From assembly GCA_000442125.1 (NCBI GenBank), contig KE546979.1:124001-188000 (forward strand): a stretch of 64,000 bases of DNA, in the 5' to 3' direction. The notes under the pieces were generated by a model. The model made no database searches. It was given only the letters and a program-made list of their open reading frames with translations, and was not told the origin of the DNA. A program made the position numbers and the translations under genes. Below, piece after piece: positions 24,338 to 35,056 of the stretch. The stretch comes from Opeltia flavorubescens. Taxonomy: Eukaryota; Ascomycota; Lecanoromycetes; Teloschistales; Teloschistaceae. The first letter of the stretch is position 1. Each line of letters begins with the position of its first letter.

Positions 24338-25225
24338 CACCTTCTAATCATCGCCTTTCGAACGAAATACAAATGAAACCTTCCCTCAACATCTAAGCTA
24401 GACATTGGATATTGTCATTTCATTCCCACTCATTCCTCCCTCAAATACAGTGAATACAGAAGCTCCTATCCATCCCCTTCACTTCGACTCATCGATGGTT
24501 CAAACGGCCATATTTGTCTCGACCAGTGTCGCCAGTTCCTCTTTACGCTCAGAAATAGCAGTTCATCCCTCCAGTCGACAATCTTCTCTCTGATCATTGT
24601 AGTGATACATTGCATATACCCAAAATACGTTGCCCAATGCTTAGGGTATGCGTCATTACACCAAGCAAAAAACCGGATCCGCTCACGTAGGAGGTGTCTG
24701 AGTTCGTAGTATCTTTTGACGACATGTTGAGGATACGGAGGTGCGGTGCTGATCCGGTATGCCGCTACTCTGAGGTTCGAGGGCTGCAGAACCTCGGTCA
24801 GCGGAGATCAGGCGGAAAGGGCGGGCTCCTTACCCATTGTGAAGGGGCACCAGGTGCGGTAAGACAACCGCTGGTGGTGTTGCTAGCCATGATGATGAGC
24901 GTGCGGGGGTGGGATTTTCTGACTGTTGTGGTAGCGATGTTCTGGCTGGTCAACAGGTGATGTCAATGGGAAATGATAAGGATTATTGAAAGACATGAAG
25001 ATAAGTTATATCAAGCTAGCTCTTCCTTATTAATACGAACAAGCAATTGTGAAGGAGACGGGAGAAGGTAGCATTTGGACAGTCATTTCACTTGTAAAGC
25101 CCAAAGACTGGCATTAAGATGAGGCCTTTGGCTATTTCTTGCAAGTGCATCTGAGATTTCAAGTCTTGATGTCTTCCTTCCTAGACATCCATAGCTCCCC
25201 CACCGGCTCTCCGATTGTCCAGTCC
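24338..25225. other. Gap with no clear gene
   Basis: Roughly 0.9 kb between the first two array candidates. Small + strand frames here are unsupported. Confidence 0.4.
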
Positions 25226-25561
25226 TCATTCGAGCCATAATTGCTTGAGATTTCGATTGACCTCTCCCAACCCATCGCCCCAAGCAAAGACCTTATTCCT
25301 CAACCTCCACAAAATCATTGTCCAATTGTGCCAGACTACTTCTTGTCCCTCGACTTTGGATGCTCTCCTTCCACGGCAAGCCTGGTCAATCCGCCCGTAG
25401 AAAAGATTAAAAAGCCGCTCGAATTGCATCGTATGATTCCTGACGAGCATGATTATTTGCACAAGACGTTTGACGGATTCGATTCTATCGTGATGATTGA
25501 CTGCCTGATCAATTGGATCCAGGAACAGCGGAAGATCGGGCTCATGCCCTGGACTTCTCAT
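25226..25561 (-). CDS. Divergent possible array member (array copy 2)
   Basis: A 111-residue frame starting MRSPGHEPDLPLFLDPID. FERLFNLFYGRIDQACRGRR followed by HNWTMILWRLRNKVFAWGDG can be laid alongside the better-kept copy at 44283-44581 (YIDLLRKRNLFYHERQR followed by HWRALRENTETLLD). The Leu-Arg-aromatic and final Trp positions match in spacing. No exon 1 was identified. It may be a relic. Confidence 0.4.
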   Translation of the reverse strand: MRSPGHEPDLPLFLDPIDQAVNHHDRIESVKRLVQIIMLVRNHTMQFERLFNLFYGRIDQACRGRRASKVEGQEVVWHNWTMILWRLRNKVFAWGDGLGEVNRNLKQLWLE

Positions 25562-25597
25562 GAAATAGGAAGGTTTGAGTAGGGACTTCCCTATGCG

Positions 25598-25825
25598 TCA
25601 GTGCAACCAATCAATGCTTTCTCTTCTGGGATCACTTGCCCAGGTAAAACGTGATCCAAATTGGTGGAGCTCATAATTAACCCGGAACTTCTCAAGTGCT
25701 TTACCCGGCACGGCAAATTGCTCTGGGCTGAAGGTTCTTCGTTCCTCGAAGTATTCTTCGACCGCTGCATCTATTTTCGCATCGAATTCGGTTGCAGATA
25801 CATCCATCTTGATGATGTCGGACAT
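25598..25825 (-). CDS. Possible array relic (array copy 3)
   Basis: 75-residue frame, MSDIIKMDVSATEF, then IDAAVEEYFEERRTFSPEQF, reminiscent of the EERxxFxxEQ block. The second conserved block is weak (KFRVNYELHQF). It could also be an upstream exon of copy 2. Low support. Confidence 0.3.
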   Translation of the reverse strand: MSDIIKMDVSATEFDAKIDAAVEEYFEERRTFSPEQFAVPGKALEKFRVNYELHQFGSRFTWASDPRRESIDWLH

Positions 25826-26177
25826 GATGGTACCGTGAATTTACCATGCAGAGGTTTTCTGAGGTGTGGCGCTAAGATGGAAGAAAGTTCCGGCCACGGC
25901 AGTGAAAAGGAAAAGTAATTCACAGTATTACATCATTTGTGATGCACCAGGTCGTGCATAAAGTACAAAAAATTTTGACTTCATGTCCTCATCAAAGCAA
26001 GGATTACCAGGAGTTTGTGATGTTGATTCATTGACTATCAGCCTTCCGAGCAGACATATCCGTATCCTCTCACCTCACGAGGAACTTCTCAGCCTTCTTC
26101 AATCAATCCGCTTCCTTTCGTTCCATCAAGGCTTAAACAACTTCCTGCTGGTCTGCCCATCACTGCCGTTTGGACCC

Positions 26178-26702
26178 TTAAATTCCTCCCTCTCCCGCCG
26201 ATCGTCCCCGCTCGTAAGCCTCGAAAAGTGCATTGAACGTCATCTGCCAGGAGACCTGAGCCGACTTATCATCTCGTAATGGAGCCTTGACGTCCCTCGT
26301 CCAAGCATGTGCTTTCATGAGGAGGGCGCCTGTATCGATCACAAATCGGTCATAGAGCTCCTTCCCTTCCATCCCATCGTAGCACTGGCTTTCGAAATAA
26401 CGGGCACGTTCGTCGAGGAGTTTGATAAAATCCTGTAAAGCTCGGTACTCTTCTGCTTTCTTAATGTAGGAAGTGCCGAGGTTGGATGTATCAAGGTGGG
26501 GGACGTGCTGAGAGAATTTTTGATTAGCTAGCGTTGTTTCTTTGCCTCACGGACTTTGCTTCCTTACTGCGTATGGGTCATCAATTTCCTCAGTCAAGTG
26601 TTGAGGAGCTGGGTGGGAAGACCATTGGACATGCGGTTGAGGAGTCGGCTGCAAAGGCAGTGGCGCGTTCAGGCCGGAAACCAAAGCTGTACGGCGGTCC
26701 AT
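26178..26702 (-). CDS. Small helical array protein, DDPYA subtype (array copy 4)
   Basis: Exons 26568-26702 and 26178-26507, with a phase-0 intron, give 154 residues. Exon 1 begins MDRRTALVSGLNAPLPLQ and ends EEIDDPYA. The core reads FIKLLDERARYFESQ and DTGALLMKAHAWTRDVKAP, then a longer C-terminal helix (WQMTFNALFEAYERGR). It pairs closely with the next copy: both keep DDPYA at the splice, then P-x-L-D-x-(S/T)-N-L and DTGAL, then RDVK. So these two are sister duplicates. Function unknown; no signal peptide or membrane helix. Confidence 0.75.
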
Positions 26703-27054
26703 GGTAGATTTTCGTGCGGCGAAAAGAAGGATGGAAGGTGAGAAAAGAGAACATTGTACCAGTCTTGGTTGCTATGTACACCGTTGCTGCTTGTTTTCGT
26801 CATAAAACATCAAAACAAGATTCCTATAATTGGTGAATGAAAATGAATAGAGTAACACGGGTCCAAAGATCAACAATATATACACAAGCACCTTAAAGCC
26901 AACACACTTGGCCAAACATTCTTCTGTCTTCGCTGATCGCTGCTGCTTTGATTCTCCCGTCGGCCAATCACCCGCCGAGCGCATCCGCAGAACCGTCTCA
27001 CAACTTTTCTCCCCACCCCTTCGACAAGTTCCAGCGCTCTGAACCAGGCCCAAA

Positions 27055-27449
27055 TCATGGGACCGGAACCTTCACATCGCGAGACCAGGCGCATGCTTTG
27101 AAATGGAGCGCTCCTGTATCGAATATGAGCTGACCGTAAAGCCGACGCTGCTCGCTTCCTTGCTCCGCGTACATGTATCTGCATTTGAAATATTGAGCAC
27201 GCTGGAGGAGTAGTTCCACGTAGTGTTCCAAGCTTTCTTCGTACTCCACTGCCTTTATGCAATAGGTGCTGCTGAGGTTGGTCTTGTCAAGGCGGGGGAT
27301 ATCCTTTTGAACGTGGTCAGCGGGCAACATATCTCACGTAAACGTTATTTTTTTACCGCGTATGGGTCATCAGCTTCCATGTCCACCAATCGTGGAGTTG
27401 AATGGTGAGTCTGATGATGAGCCTGATGGGAATGGTCTGGCGCAGCCAT
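27055..27449 (-). CDS. Small helical array protein, DDPYA subtype (array copy 5)
   Basis: Exons 27357-27449 and 27055-27303 give 113 residues. Exon 1 is His-rich (MAAPDHSHQAHHQTHH) and ends MEADDPYA. Exon 2 opens DIPRLDKTNLSSTYCIKAVE, with the core VELLLQRAQYFKCRY and FDTGALHFKACAWSRDVK. The sequence stops about 40 residues earlier than its sister copy, right after RDVKVPVP. Confidence 0.75.
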
Positions 27450-27891
27450 TGTAGTGGGAAGAGCAGTGTAGCCGTTGATTGAACGTTGTGGTGCGGCGCG
27501 AAGAAAGATGGAAGTTTAGAGAAGAGAGTATGATAGGAAACTTTTTTTTATTGTTTACTCCGTTGCTACGCTGGTTTCTTGCTCCAGATTTGAACGAAAA
27601 TAAACAGAGTGGCACGGGTCTAAAGCTCAACAATATTCATACAATTATCTGTTTCACTTATGCAAACCAACTCCTACTTCATTCTGATTATTACTGCAAT
27701 TCATGGCTCAACAACATAGTTCAAGACATCCCAGTCCGATCCAGCAAGAACCTAATGACCTGTCTAGGTGAATTCATCGAGTCCAAAGATATCGGGGTAG
27801 TCTCTTCGATAGCAATCACCCAGTACTACCAAGTCACCCTATCGAATCTTTCACCCTAGCAAGTAACCCATACGCAGTAGTCCCCGGACTA

Positions 27892-28328
27892 TCATTCTCC
27901 GTCACCTCTAACCTCCATCCCACTGACCTCATACATTTTCCGCTCAATTCCACCCAATTCCCACCAAAGTCCACGTATGGCATGAGCTTTCCGTGTCCAC
28001 TCATACAAGCCCTGAATCTTGAATATTAAGGCTTCCGTCCGCCCAAAAAGCCGTTCATATTCGTCGTTGATAGCCTGTTCCTGACCTTCGCGTAGTTGGA
28101 TGTTTCTGGTCAAGTGCTTGCGTTGACGTAGTAATTGTCTGTAGCGCTTTAAGTACGGGTAGTGATTGGCTGATTCCTAGATATCGGCCTCAGGGACGAG
28201 GGATGGATTGCCATGGACGGACTACGGGGGAATGGGTCAGTCTAATACTTCCACTGCATGGGGCGTAAAGTCCGGGGTCTTACTGCTTCCGGATCGAGAT
28301 TTGATAACGATGGGCTTCGTGGAGGCAT
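27892..28328 (-). pseudogene. Array member with an in-frame stop, PEA subtype (array copy 6)
   Basis: Exon 1 (28284-28328) reads MPPRSPSLSNLDPEA and splices with a good phase-0 intron to exon 2 (27892-28221). Exon 2 keeps the normal layout (VHGNPSLVPEADI, then LLRQRKHLTRNIQ, then RTEALIFKIQGLYEW) but has an in-frame TAG at 28177-28179, before the first core block. The downstream reading frame is otherwise open for a further 94 codons. A younger translation start (MTRNIQLREGQEQ, 28113) would give only the C-terminal half. Most likely a recently disabled copy. Confidence 0.7.
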
Positions 28329-28629
28329 GCTGTCTTCGATATAAAGGTTACGCGAATACAGTGGAGTCTGAAAACGGTTGAAGGATCCGAAGACAATATG
28401 AAAGTTTTTCCGGCTTAGCTTTATTTAAAGTGTTGATGAAGATTATTCTACTAACAAAGAGGAATTTAATTTGGCCTCTTCAGCATCATTCAGCAAGAAA
28501 GACCAAGCCAGTCTAGTCTGTAGGGTCCATGGTCTCACCCTACCCCACATCTCAATCCAAGCCAGTATCTTATCCGTAATCTTCAGAGTCAAAACCCCTC
28601 TCATCGTCGGCTCAAGACCCTGGGATTCC

Positions 28630-29028
28630 CTACTGGGTTCCCCGATGTGGTGTGATTCCCTTACTCTCCATCCGCTTCCTCCTCAGTTCACGCTCGCAAT
28701 TGATCCTCTTCCCCTGATATTGCCACAACGTAAACTTCACCATCAAAGCAGCCGTTTGCTTGAATAGCCCCTCATACTCTGCCCCATATTCGCTACCTCG
28801 AAGGCTTATGAAGAAGGCTGTTCGCTGGTGGAGGAGTGTCGTGAAAGTCCCTAACTCTGGGAAGCAATCGCCGAGGATGGAAGTGGGGATACTGGCGATG
28901 ACCTATCGTAGGGTTAAAGGTTAGCTTTCCTTGCTCGACTTAGGATGGATCAAAGGTTTACTGACTGCTTCTGGATCGATCTTAGGTGGTGGTGAGTTTT
29001 GGGACTGCATGCTGTCGGCGATGTTCAT
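28630..29028 (-). CDS. Small helical array protein, PEA subtype (array copy 7)
   Basis: Exons 28966-29028 and 28630-28902, phase-0 intron, 111 residues. Exon 1 is MNIADSMQSQNSPPPKIDPE+A. Exon 2 begins VIASIPTSILGDCFPELGTF, with core LLHQRTAFFISLRG and FKQTAALMVKFTLWQYQG and a basic end (ELRRKRMESKG). GACGTCAC lies 113 bp upstream of the start. Confidence 0.75.
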
Positions 29029-29140
29029 GCGCTCAGTCCGAGGAAATGGCTTTATCTTGACGGATCCGATCATAATGAAGATGTTGACAGTATCAGAGAA
29101 GTAGATTGACATGTACTGTGCACGTGAGAATGACGACGAA

Positions 29141-29148
29141 GACGTCAC
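29141..29148. promoter_or_regulatory. CRE-like site upstream of copy 7
   Basis: GACGTCAC, followed by a stretch alignable with those at 29822, 30457 and 31093 (GCTTAGCGAGAATC here). Confidence 0.55.
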
Positions 29149-29304
29149 TTTTTATCGCTTAGCGAGAATCGTCAGTAGTATTCATTGTTCAACAGGATTG
29201 TTCTTCGGAATTGGGTCTGGATTGCTTTATGCATATCATCGTCCTATCCGTCAAGAATTTTTGATTTCAGCCTGCATCCACCAGAATCCGCCCACACCTT
29301 CCCC

Positions 29305-29720
29305 TCATCCTCTATGTGCCCTCTCAATAATCTCTCTGATTCCCTTATCCTCCATATAACTCCGACGACATCCACGCATTTTACGCTCCCTCCGACCCTC
29401 TGCATACCACTCCTCAATATCAAATAGCAAGTCTTGCGTTTCCTCAAACAACCGCGTGTATCCTATCTTCTGAGCCTGGCCTTCACTTTGTTGAAGACCC
29501 TGAAAGAAATCTACTCTTTGAAGAAGTAGTTTCGTGTATGATTCCAATTCTGGGAGGAAATCGGCTAGCATCAGATTGTCAACACCAGAAATGAGGGTGG
29601 GTTTGCCGCGGATGAACTGCAAGGACGTTAGGGTCACGTATTCACAGTGTGGGAGGTGTTATCGAGGGATTTTACTGCTTCTGGGTCAAATTTCGACGGC
29701 GACAGATTTTTGGGAGGCAT
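29305..29720 (-). CDS. Small helical array protein, PEA subtype (array copy 8)
   Basis: Exons 29676-29720 and 29305-29616 give 118 residues. Exon 1 is MPPKNLSPSKFDPEA. Exon 2 begins FIRGKPTLISGVDNLMLADF, with core KLLLQRVDFFQGLQQ and FEETQDLLFDIEEWYAEGRR. It is the best-preserved representative of the local tandem set, and its promoter carries TGACGTCG at 29822. Confidence 0.78.
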
Positions 29721-29821
29721 ACTGATGTTGTGGTGAAGTCGTATCAACAGGATGGACTTCGAATTGTTTGGAGGGGAACTGACAAATACAAGAATCTTAA
29801 GAGTGGTGATGTTTAGTTTCG

Positions 29822-29829
29822 TGACGTCG
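29822..29829. promoter_or_regulatory. CRE-like site upstream of copy 8
   Basis: TGACGTCG, then GATTAGCGAGCATCACC, matching the neighbouring promoters. Confidence 0.55.
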
Positions 29830-29964
29830 TTTACTGTTGATTAGCGAGCATCACCAATAAGAAACCAGAACTAGATTCTTGCATGAATAATTCCTCATTA
29901 TCGCTTCTTCCAAAGCTTCCTCTATATTCCGCCCACAATCCTCCATCATCACATTCAACCCCCT

Positions 29965-30367
29965 TCAAATACCCCTCATCCTCCTATCGACCCAATACTG
30001 ACGTACTTCACGTTGAGCACACGCCTTCTGACCTCCCACGTGCCACTGCCTGAACTTAGCCAACAGAGATTCCGTTACCTCGAGTACACGGTCGTATTCG
30101 GTACCCTCGCTTTCAGGTCGCTGAGAGCGTTCATCACCGAAGAAGGATTGTCTTTGAGTGAGTAGTTGTATGCAAGCTTCTAATGCTGAGAGGCAGTCGC
30201 CGAGTATCGCGTCATCGACACCTAGAACATAGGAGGATTCGCCGCGGATGTACTATGATGATGTATCAGAAACGCAGTGGATAACTAGAGGGAGTTTTTG
30301 AGGGCTTTACGGCTTCTCGAATGCGATCACGTGCTGGTGGTTCTTGTTGGTTCATGTTGTTATCCAT
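29965..30367 (-). CDS. Small helical array protein, REA subtype (array copy 9)
   Basis: Exons 30311-30367 and 29965-30252 give 114 residues. Exon 1 is MDNNMNQQEPPARDRIREA. Exon 2 begins YIRGESSYVLGVDDAILGDC, very like copy 8, then QLLTQRQSFFGDERSQ and EVTESLLAKFRQWHVGGQK. The end is WVDRRMRGI. GACGTCAT lies 90 bp upstream. Confidence 0.78.
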
Positions 30368-30456
30368 GGTGAATGGTTGCGAGTAGGGTTCTTGATCAAA
30401 GGGCTGATTTGAGTTCTCAAAGTACCTACCCATGAGCCTCTGAAAGACTTGGCATG

Positions 30457-30464
30457 GACGTCAT
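30457..30464. promoter_or_regulatory. CRE-like site upstream of copy 9
   Basis: GACGTCAT, then CGATTGGCAAGGATCAC, again aligned with the sister promoters. Confidence 0.55.
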
Positions 30465-30617
30465 TCACTATCGATTGGCAAGGATCACAGGTGGTATTCT
30501 CTGACTATCGAGAATATCATTCACATAGGTTCAAAATACTGGAAAACACTGAGTTCAACCAAATTACACCCTTCCCAAAACCCCATCTCGAGACTCATGC
30601 CCACGCCCCTCCATCAT

Positions 30618-30958
30618 TCAATATACCCTCCACCCAGTACAGTGGAATCTATATGTCTCCCGACCTTCAGCGTACCACTGGTTGAGCTTAGCCTGGAGAG
30701 ACTCTGTTCGTTCAAGTAGGCGCTCGTATTCCGGACTATCGAGTCTATGAGCTTTGTAGAAACCTCGTCTGAAGATAAGGTACATCCAGTAATGGTCTAT
30801 CACTTGGAGGGCGTCGACTAATACAATTTCATTACCGCCGGAGATGGAGGTGAGTGATTCGTGGATAAACTATGGGGATGTGAGAAATGTGTCTGATGGA
30901 CAAGGATAATATTGAGTGGTCTTACGGCTTCTTGAATCTCACTAGACGTGGGAGACAT
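30618..30958 (-). CDS. Small helical array protein, QEA subtype (array copy 10)
   Basis: Exons 30926-30958 and 30618-30869 give 94 residues. Exon 1 is MSPTSSEIQEA. Exon 2 begins FIHESLTSISGGNEIVLVDA. The first core block has drifted (YWMYLIFRRGFYKAHR) while the second is intact (LLERTESLQAKLNQWYAEGR). GACGTCAG lies about 135 bp upstream. Confidence 0.75.
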
Positions 30959-31092
30959 CTTTAGATTCGAAATCTCAGTGGTGGAAGATCTGCAGCACGT
31001 CTTGGATGGGATCTGAAGATAAGTTTATGGAACAGGTATAGACTTTAGGAAGAGTTAAACATATGGGCTGGTGCACCTGAGAAGCGCACCAA

Positions 31093-31100
31093 GACGTCAG
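31093..31100. promoter_or_regulatory. CRE-like site upstream of copy 10
   Basis: GACGTCAG, followed by TCATTGTCTGTCGACTAGC. Confidence 0.5.
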
Positions 31101-31208
31101 TCATTGTCTGTCGACTAGCATTGTCACTAAAATTTACTATTTGAGGCATTTGTCACGCAATTTGACTCAAATCGCCGCCTTTCTCCCTTGATACTTGACT
31201 GGATGATC

Positions 31209-31568
31209 TCATTCCCCGCCGGCGAGTTCTCCCCAATCCACGCCCTCACCGTTTATCTGTTGGATGACATTATCTCCCCAAACGAAACCATATCTATCAA
31301 TCTTCCATGGTGTGTCGTAGCCAATGTGAAGTTTGTTTAGCAATGCATGAGTAGACTTGTATAGAGCGTCATATTGAGTACGATAAGCTGGGTTTCCAAT
31401 GGTGCTCTGCCCATCAAAGAAGTATTTTCGGCTTCTAAGTAATTTGAGAAAGTCGACTCCGTGGTCAGCATTGAGTATACGCTACCAATTTGTCAGTACT
31501 CTTGGGAGGGGCACGTAATATATCGTCGGGCTTACTAATTGAAGATTGAGCACACTGGATTGGTCCAT
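31209..31568 (-). CDS. Small helical array protein, MDQ subtype (array copy 11)
   Basis: Exons 31536-31568 and 31209-31481 give 101 residues. Exon 1 is MDQSSVLNLQL. Exon 2 begins RILNADHGVDFLKLLRSRKY, with core LLRSRKYFFDGQ and YKSTHALLNKLHIGYDTPW. It shares the RIL start and VDFLKLL motif with copy 13. Confidence 0.75.
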
Positions 31569-31924
31569 TGTACTGATATATCGTGGCTGACTTTGTGGGG
31601 ATTTCTGGAGCCTCTGCTGTCGAGGTGACGGAAGCTTCTTGATGATTTTCTGGAGGTGGTAGGCTAGATTAACTGATTAGGCCGTTCTTCACAGTCGACT
31701 GATCAAACTCAAAGTGCTTGGTCCAAGGCTTAACGTCAACAGAATGATGTCATTGCCGCTCGAGTTATCAATGCTACTCAATTTCCAGAGAAAGCCTTCA
31801 TTCAAGTTGCTGCGTGGACAATCCACTTCCATCATTCTGCCGAAGTAAAGTAGAGTCGATACTTTCCCCTCCTAGAGAAATCATCTCTCCATCAAGGCTC
31901 CCTTGCTCTGCCCATAATCTCAGC

Positions 31925-32265
31925 CTAATTCCATTCCTTCTGAAAGGTCCCTTGACACATTGCCGCTCCACATAACCAATCATAAGCCTCTGCTCCCGGA
32001 CAGTACCAGCCATAAATTCTGTATATCAAATCATGCGTAGCCTTGAACATGGAAGTAAAGTGAGTACGAAAAGCGGGCTCTCCGAATGTGCGTTCATAAT
32101 CGAAGAATGCCAATCTGTGGTTGAATAAATGGTGGAGACGGAATTTTGCATCGAAGATCGATTCGCTCTGGAAGGGTGTCAGTGCTATTCGCTGGGAGTA
32201 TGGAGAGGATCCCTAACTCTCGTTCGTTCTTTATAGAACATGTCGAGTGTGGTGGTCTGGTCCAT
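31925..32265 (-). CDS. Small helical array protein, MDQ subtype (array copy 12)
   Basis: Exons 32218-32265 and 31925-32167 give 96 residues. Exon 1 is MDQTTTLDMFYKERTR, with a GTTAGG donor. Exon 2 begins SESIFDAKFRLHHLFNHRLA, with core LFNHRLAFFDYERTFG and FKATHDLIYRIYGWYCPG. It ends WLCGAAMCQGTFQKEWN. Confidence 0.7.
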
Positions 32266-32590
32266 GGTGCTGGTGTTGTTGCGGCTGACGCTGTCGAGGT
32301 CCATTGCAAGAAGCTTGTTTTAGGGAAATGTATGGAGGAGCTTTCGGCAGTCAATGATGATGAATCACTTATCGTCAGCTGGACGCGACTACGATCGTCA
32401 CTCACAGATCTTCACATCAAGATGATTCATCACATCTGGATTTTTCATTTCATTATGATGTCGTCCTCGGTTCGCATGCATGACGATTTCACATTGGAAA
32501 TCCTCAATTCTGAGCAACGTGCCATATTCACCAAGATCACCTCACGCTGAAAGCCTGACGTAATCTTTTTCCTCCCCGTCAAATCTCCCT

Positions 32591-32965
32591 TTAAGCAACA
32601 GCGACCTCACCCTGCTCTTGCATGACCACCTGACCTTTCTCCTCCATCCAGATGCGGTAAAATGTTTTCACTGAATCAGGCCCGTAGCGAGGATGAGTTT
32701 TGATGAGTAAGGCATTCGCGGTCTGACGTAAGGTATCATAGATAGAACGAGTAGCCGGTGGTCCAACCCTACTCTGTTGACCGAAGAAGTCTATTCGCTC
32801 TTCAAGTAATTTGAGGAAGTCGAAGCCGCGTTGTTGGACCAATATACGCTATCATGTCATTAGGAACTTTAGTGCAAGAGCGTATGACTGTTGAAAGCTT
32901 ACCAATCTTAAAGGAAGTGAGCTAACAAATTGGTCCATTGAGCTGTAGCCTTTTGATAGAGACAT
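32591..32965 (-). CDS. Small helical array protein (array copy 13)
   Basis: Exons 32903-32965 and 32591-32848 give 106 residues. Exon 1 is MSLSKGYSSMDQFVSSLPLR+L; a second in-frame ATG gives the MDQ start typical of neighbours. Exon 2 begins RILVQQRGFDFLKLLEERID, with core LLEERIDFFGQQSRVG and TANALLIKTHPRYGPD. The final Trp of the second block is missing. TACGTCAT lies 130 bp upstream. Confidence 0.75.
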
Positions 32966-33302
32966 TTCGTTCTCTGATAGAAGTGCCAGATGACGGAGGG
33001 CTTAGGGTGATTGTCCGGGTTGATGAAAGTGTGTCAATTCACCGGCGTGGCTCCTTAGTGAGCTTTGAGTAGGACCCAATCTAGTGTAATTATCTACGTC
33101 ATTTGAACCTCCCTCAGATTTTCCTTGTTATTCAACGATAGACGGGCAGAGATCTTAAAAGAGACTTCCCAGACCTACCGTCACAAATATATCAGTCCAA
33201 ATCAATTGTTTTTCCACATTCAGCAGGCATAACATCCCATTTGTCAATAACAGCTTTGCTCCGTTTCAACGACCCGACCTCGTAAACCCCTTCGGAGCAA
33301 CA

Positions 33303-33608
33303 TCAAACTTCCTTCCATTTACAGACATCCGGGTCTGGGTATAACCAATTATCAAATTTACACATCAATGCCCATGTATTTCTATATAAAGATCTATACA
33401 AAGCACCTTCCGGTCCTTCAGTGGTACATTTCTTGTCGTAGAAAGCTAATCGATCTTCGAGAGGGCGGGTTAGATCGAATTCGTAGCCCGACGTAAAGAT
33501 AGTCTGGTTGGACATTAATTCTTTATTGCTCAGAAATCAAGTCTCTTGATGGCTTACGTATTGAAGATCGGTCATACCGGGAATGTCGGAACGTTTGAGT
33601 AGGCTCAT
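33303..33608 (-). CDS. Small helical array protein, short form (array copy 14)
   Basis: Exons 33558-33608 and 33303-33503 give 83 residues. Exon 1 is MSLLKRSDIPGMTDLQY. Exon 2 begins TIFTSGYEFDLTRPLEDRLA, with core LEDRLAFYDKKC and YRNTWALMCKFDNWLYPDPD. The DPD after the Trp block recurs in copy 15. Confidence 0.72.
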
Positions 33609-33925
33609 GGTGTTGGTGATGGTTGTGTATGGTAGATACTGTGGACTGGGAGAAACTTAAAAGAAGAGAGGTTTTGGGAAGTATATGAAGCAGGAGAATA
33701 TTCCTGGACTTTGATAAAATTTACTGACGCAATTTAGAGCAAGTTTACCGACAAAACCCCGTATGCGGTCACCGCAGCAGGATCATCAATTATCTTTATT
33801 ATCTACTTCAGGCACAGCATCCAATGAATAGCATGACTCTCCAGAGCCGTGATAAATTCTTGTTGAAGCAGATCTATATGCCGAAGACCGAATTCCTACA
33901 ATCTGCCAAATCCGCACTCATATTT

Positions 33926-34381
33926 CTAGCGTGGTTCAAGCCCAGAGACCCATATCAAACGATTTCTTCTCTTCAACAACCGTCCATGCATCAGCTCCAA
34001 TTCTCTCCTCAAATCGAAATCTTTCGATCCTACAGGGCCCTGCTCAAGTAGAGGACGGACTCTCCTTACCCACGCCACATACTCTTGCTCATGCTTTGTC
34101 GGATCTGGGTCGTACCAGTAATGAAGCTGCATCAGCAAAGCATACGTATCCTCCGATAAGGATGCATAGAGGGTTGATGCTGTGGGATCCTGTGTAATTG
34201 CGCATTGTTGATCAAAAAAGGCTTTGCGCTTCTCGAGTAGTGCGAGGAATTGGACTCCGCCTTTGCCGAGTAGTATGTCCTGAGAGTTTTCAGTTCTGCA
34301 ATNCCTTTCTCTCTATGGTTTTTCAGGAATGAATGAAGGCTGGCTTACTTGCTGAAGTTCACGGGAACTACGTCTGTTCAT
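33926..34381 (-). CDS. Small helical array protein with basic C-terminal extension (array copy 15)
   Basis: Exons 34349-34381 and 33926-34279 give 128 residues. Exon 1 is MNRRSSRELQQ. Exon 2 begins DILLGKGGVQFLALLEKRKA, with core LLEKRKAFFDQQCAI and LSEDTYALLMQLHYWYDPDP. A 45-residue Arg-rich extension follows (VRRVRPLLEQ, then RRELELMHGRLLKRRNR). The intron contains an unresolved base at 34303. TGAGTCAC lies 125 bp upstream. Confidence 0.72.
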
Positions 34382-34505
34382 GGTGCAGAGTACGTGTGGC
34401 AGGAACTATGGAGGTTGGATGGATGATATTCCCAGGATGAGGGAGGAGTACTGGAGGGACTTCAAGTCAAGAGACATATACGCATTCTTTGTGGCGACTC
34501 GGAGA

Positions 34506-34513
34506 TGAGTCAC
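34506..34513. promoter_or_regulatory. AP-1/Gcn4-like site upstream of copy 15
   Basis: TGAGTCAC, about 125 bp from the start at 34381. Confidence 0.45.
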
Positions 34514-34720
34514 AGAAATCCTTCGTCGACAAGCCCACACAGTCACTGCCGCGAAAGTCACGAAAGCTTGATTTTTGTTTCAGGGTCACCTTCTAGACAC
34601 CTAATTTAATCAAGGAATGCTTTTCTCTCTCACAATACGCAGAAACCGCAGGATTCAAGCTTCTACGAGCAACACATGCCGCATTCCAGCTCTGCGCTCA
34701 GCTTGCCAAACCAGTCCACA

Positions 34721-35056
34721 TCAAAGTTCAAACACCACACCACCCCCATTATCATTCAACGACTTATGCAGTTTCTCGAATTTATCTATGAGAGCCTCCG
34801 TCTCTTGGAGCAAAGATTCATAATGAGCACTCACAAGGGCGTCACTCCTCTCAATCTTGCGCTGCCGATAGAGAAACTCACTGCGCTCGTCGAGGAACCA
34901 GATATAGGTCATGAAATAGTGTGACATGAGACCACGGATGATACCGAATTGTTCTTGTATAGCGTTCAAGGCTTGAAAATCGGAGGATATGGTTCTTGCT
35001 TCCCAAGTACGTGGAGTCTTAGTGGCATAATTTGTCGGCGGTGGGGAATGGTCCAT
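34721..35056 (-). CDS. Small helical array protein, intronless form (array copy 16)
   Basis: Single open frame of 111 residues from MDHSPPPTNYATKTPRTWEA; the frame also extends upstream to 35116. Core is FLDERSEFLYRQRKIERSDA and YESLLQETEALIDKFEKLHK. It heads the subgroup of copies 16-19, which lack an obvious intron and share YESL before the ET/DT motif. Confidence 0.75.
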   Translation of the reverse strand: MDHSPPPTNYATKTPRTWEARTISSDFQALNAIQEQFGIIRGLMSHYFMTYIWFLDERSEFLYRQRKIERSDALVSAHYESLLQETEALIDKFEKLHKSLNDNGGGVVFEL

